This document shows, piece by piece, positions 59,862 through 60,161 of a stretch of 60,161 bases of DNA. The notes under the pieces were generated by a model, which did no database searches, was not told where the DNA came from, and worked only from the letters and a program-made list of their open reading frames with translations. The DNA is from Bradyrhizobium sp. Gha. GTDB lineage: Bacteria > Pseudomonadota > Alphaproteobacteria > Rhizobiales > Xanthobacteraceae. The stretch is taken from contig NZ_FOQM01000046.1 of assembly GCF_900113735.1 (NCBI RefSeq), forward strand, positions 1 to 60,161, in the 5' to 3' direction. How positions within the stretch are numbered: the stretch's first letter is position 1; the number at the start of each line of letters is the position of its first letter. Both the position numbers and the translations under genes were made by a program.

Positions 59862-60161
59862 CTACAACGGCAAATTGTCGTGCTTCTTCGCCGGCATTTC
59901 CACCTTCTTGTCCTTCAGCATCGCCAATGCCCGCGCGATCCGCCGCCGCGTCGAGTGCGGCATGATGACGTCGTCGATGTAGCCGCGCTCGGCGGCAATG
60001 AACGGCGACAGGAAGCGGTCTTCGTATTCCTTGGTGCGCGCGGCGATCTTGTCGGGATCGCCGATATCGCTGCGGAAGATGATCTCGACGGCGCCCTTGG
60101 CGCCCATCACCGCGATCTGGGCGGTCGGCCAGGCGTAGTTCATGTCGGCGCCGATTTCCTT
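59862..60161 (-). CDS. pccB: Propionyl-CoA carboxylase beta chain, 3' part only
   Basis: The last 99 codons before the stop at 59862. Characteristic are KEIGADMNYAWPTAQIAVMG, the segment GAKGAVEIIF and the C-terminal FIAAERGYIDDVIMPHSTRR, ending in KKHDNLPL as in propionyl-CoA carboxylase beta chains. It transfers carboxyl from biotin to propionyl-CoA. The gene continues beyond the window. Its partner pccA-like gene begins at the opposite edge of the window. Confidence 0.9.
   Translation of the reverse strand, partial: KEIGADMNYAWPTAQIAVMGAKGAVEIIFRSDIGDPDKIAARTKEYEDRFLSPFIAAERGYIDDVIMPHSTRRRIARALAMLKDKKVEMPAKKHDNLPL

Overview
The window looks like chromosome of a high-GC alphaproteobacterium, most probably Bradyrhizobium or a close relative. 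The evidence is the gene content, many small secreted Gly/Tyr/Arg-rich proteins, a perfect FixK/FNR-type box, and at least eight families of palindromic intergenic repeats that I remember as typical of Bradyrhizobium. There is no rRNA, CRISPR array, insertion sequence or phage gene. The only tRNA is tRNA-Arg(UCG). The window opens inside the 5' end of a biotin carboxylase gene (pccA-like, minus strand) and closes inside the 3' end of pccB (minus strand), so about 60 kb of mostly accessory metabolism lies between the two propionyl-CoA carboxylase genes.

Layout: 0.3-7.3 kb holds a zinc metallopeptidase-like protein, a three-PAS hybrid histidine kinase and three transporters. 7.3-12.7 kb is a sugar-acid module: MFS importer and GntR regulator, divergent from an enolase-superfamily dehydratase, a gluconate 5-dehydrogenase-like SDR and an L-idonate 5-dehydrogenase-like enzyme. 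12.7-18.3 kb is an aromatic meta-cleavage module: extradiol dioxygenase divergent from IclR regulator, flavin hydroxylase, fumarylacetoacetate hydrolase-family enzyme and a periplasmic binding protein. 18.3-24.3 kb holds an ArsR/SRPBCC pair with twin operators, a serine hydrolase, an SDR without its catalytic Tyr and Lys, an acetyltransferase and small proteins. 24.3-25.2 kb is a gene-free stretch with a structured repeat-like element.

25.2-38.6 kb is mixed: a phosphodiesterase, a 1-Cys peroxiredoxin, a chemoreceptor remnant, a DNA photolyase whose only sensible start is CTG, a histone H1-like protein, small exported proteins, an AraC regulator, the tRNA and a GrlR-like protein. 38.6-41.4 kb is a large membrane histidine kinase. 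41.5-50.9 kb is a minus-strand acyl-CoA block: Nudix, DHDPS-family lyase, MFE-2-type SDR, MaoC hydratase, DUF35 OB-fold protein, a thiolase-like protein and a fused indolepyruvate ferredoxin oxidoreductase. The order suggests a split (R)-specific beta-oxidation route ending in a thiolase/DUF35 pair that may be an aldolase rather than a thiolase.

51-60 kb holds a triheme cytochrome c, a TRIC-like channel, a PEP mutase-family lyase, two ferredoxin-fold small proteins, an ArsR-like regulator, an alpha/beta hydrolase, a Tat-exported His/Trp repeat protein, a glutathione transferase and a 50-residue protein. The best candidates for something undescribed are the structured element at 24.5-24.96 kb, the FixK box beside a decayed zinc-ribbon ORF, the HWGW repeat protein and the thiolase/DUF35 cluster. 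All functional calls are from reading the sequence and from memory of protein families; no search was run.
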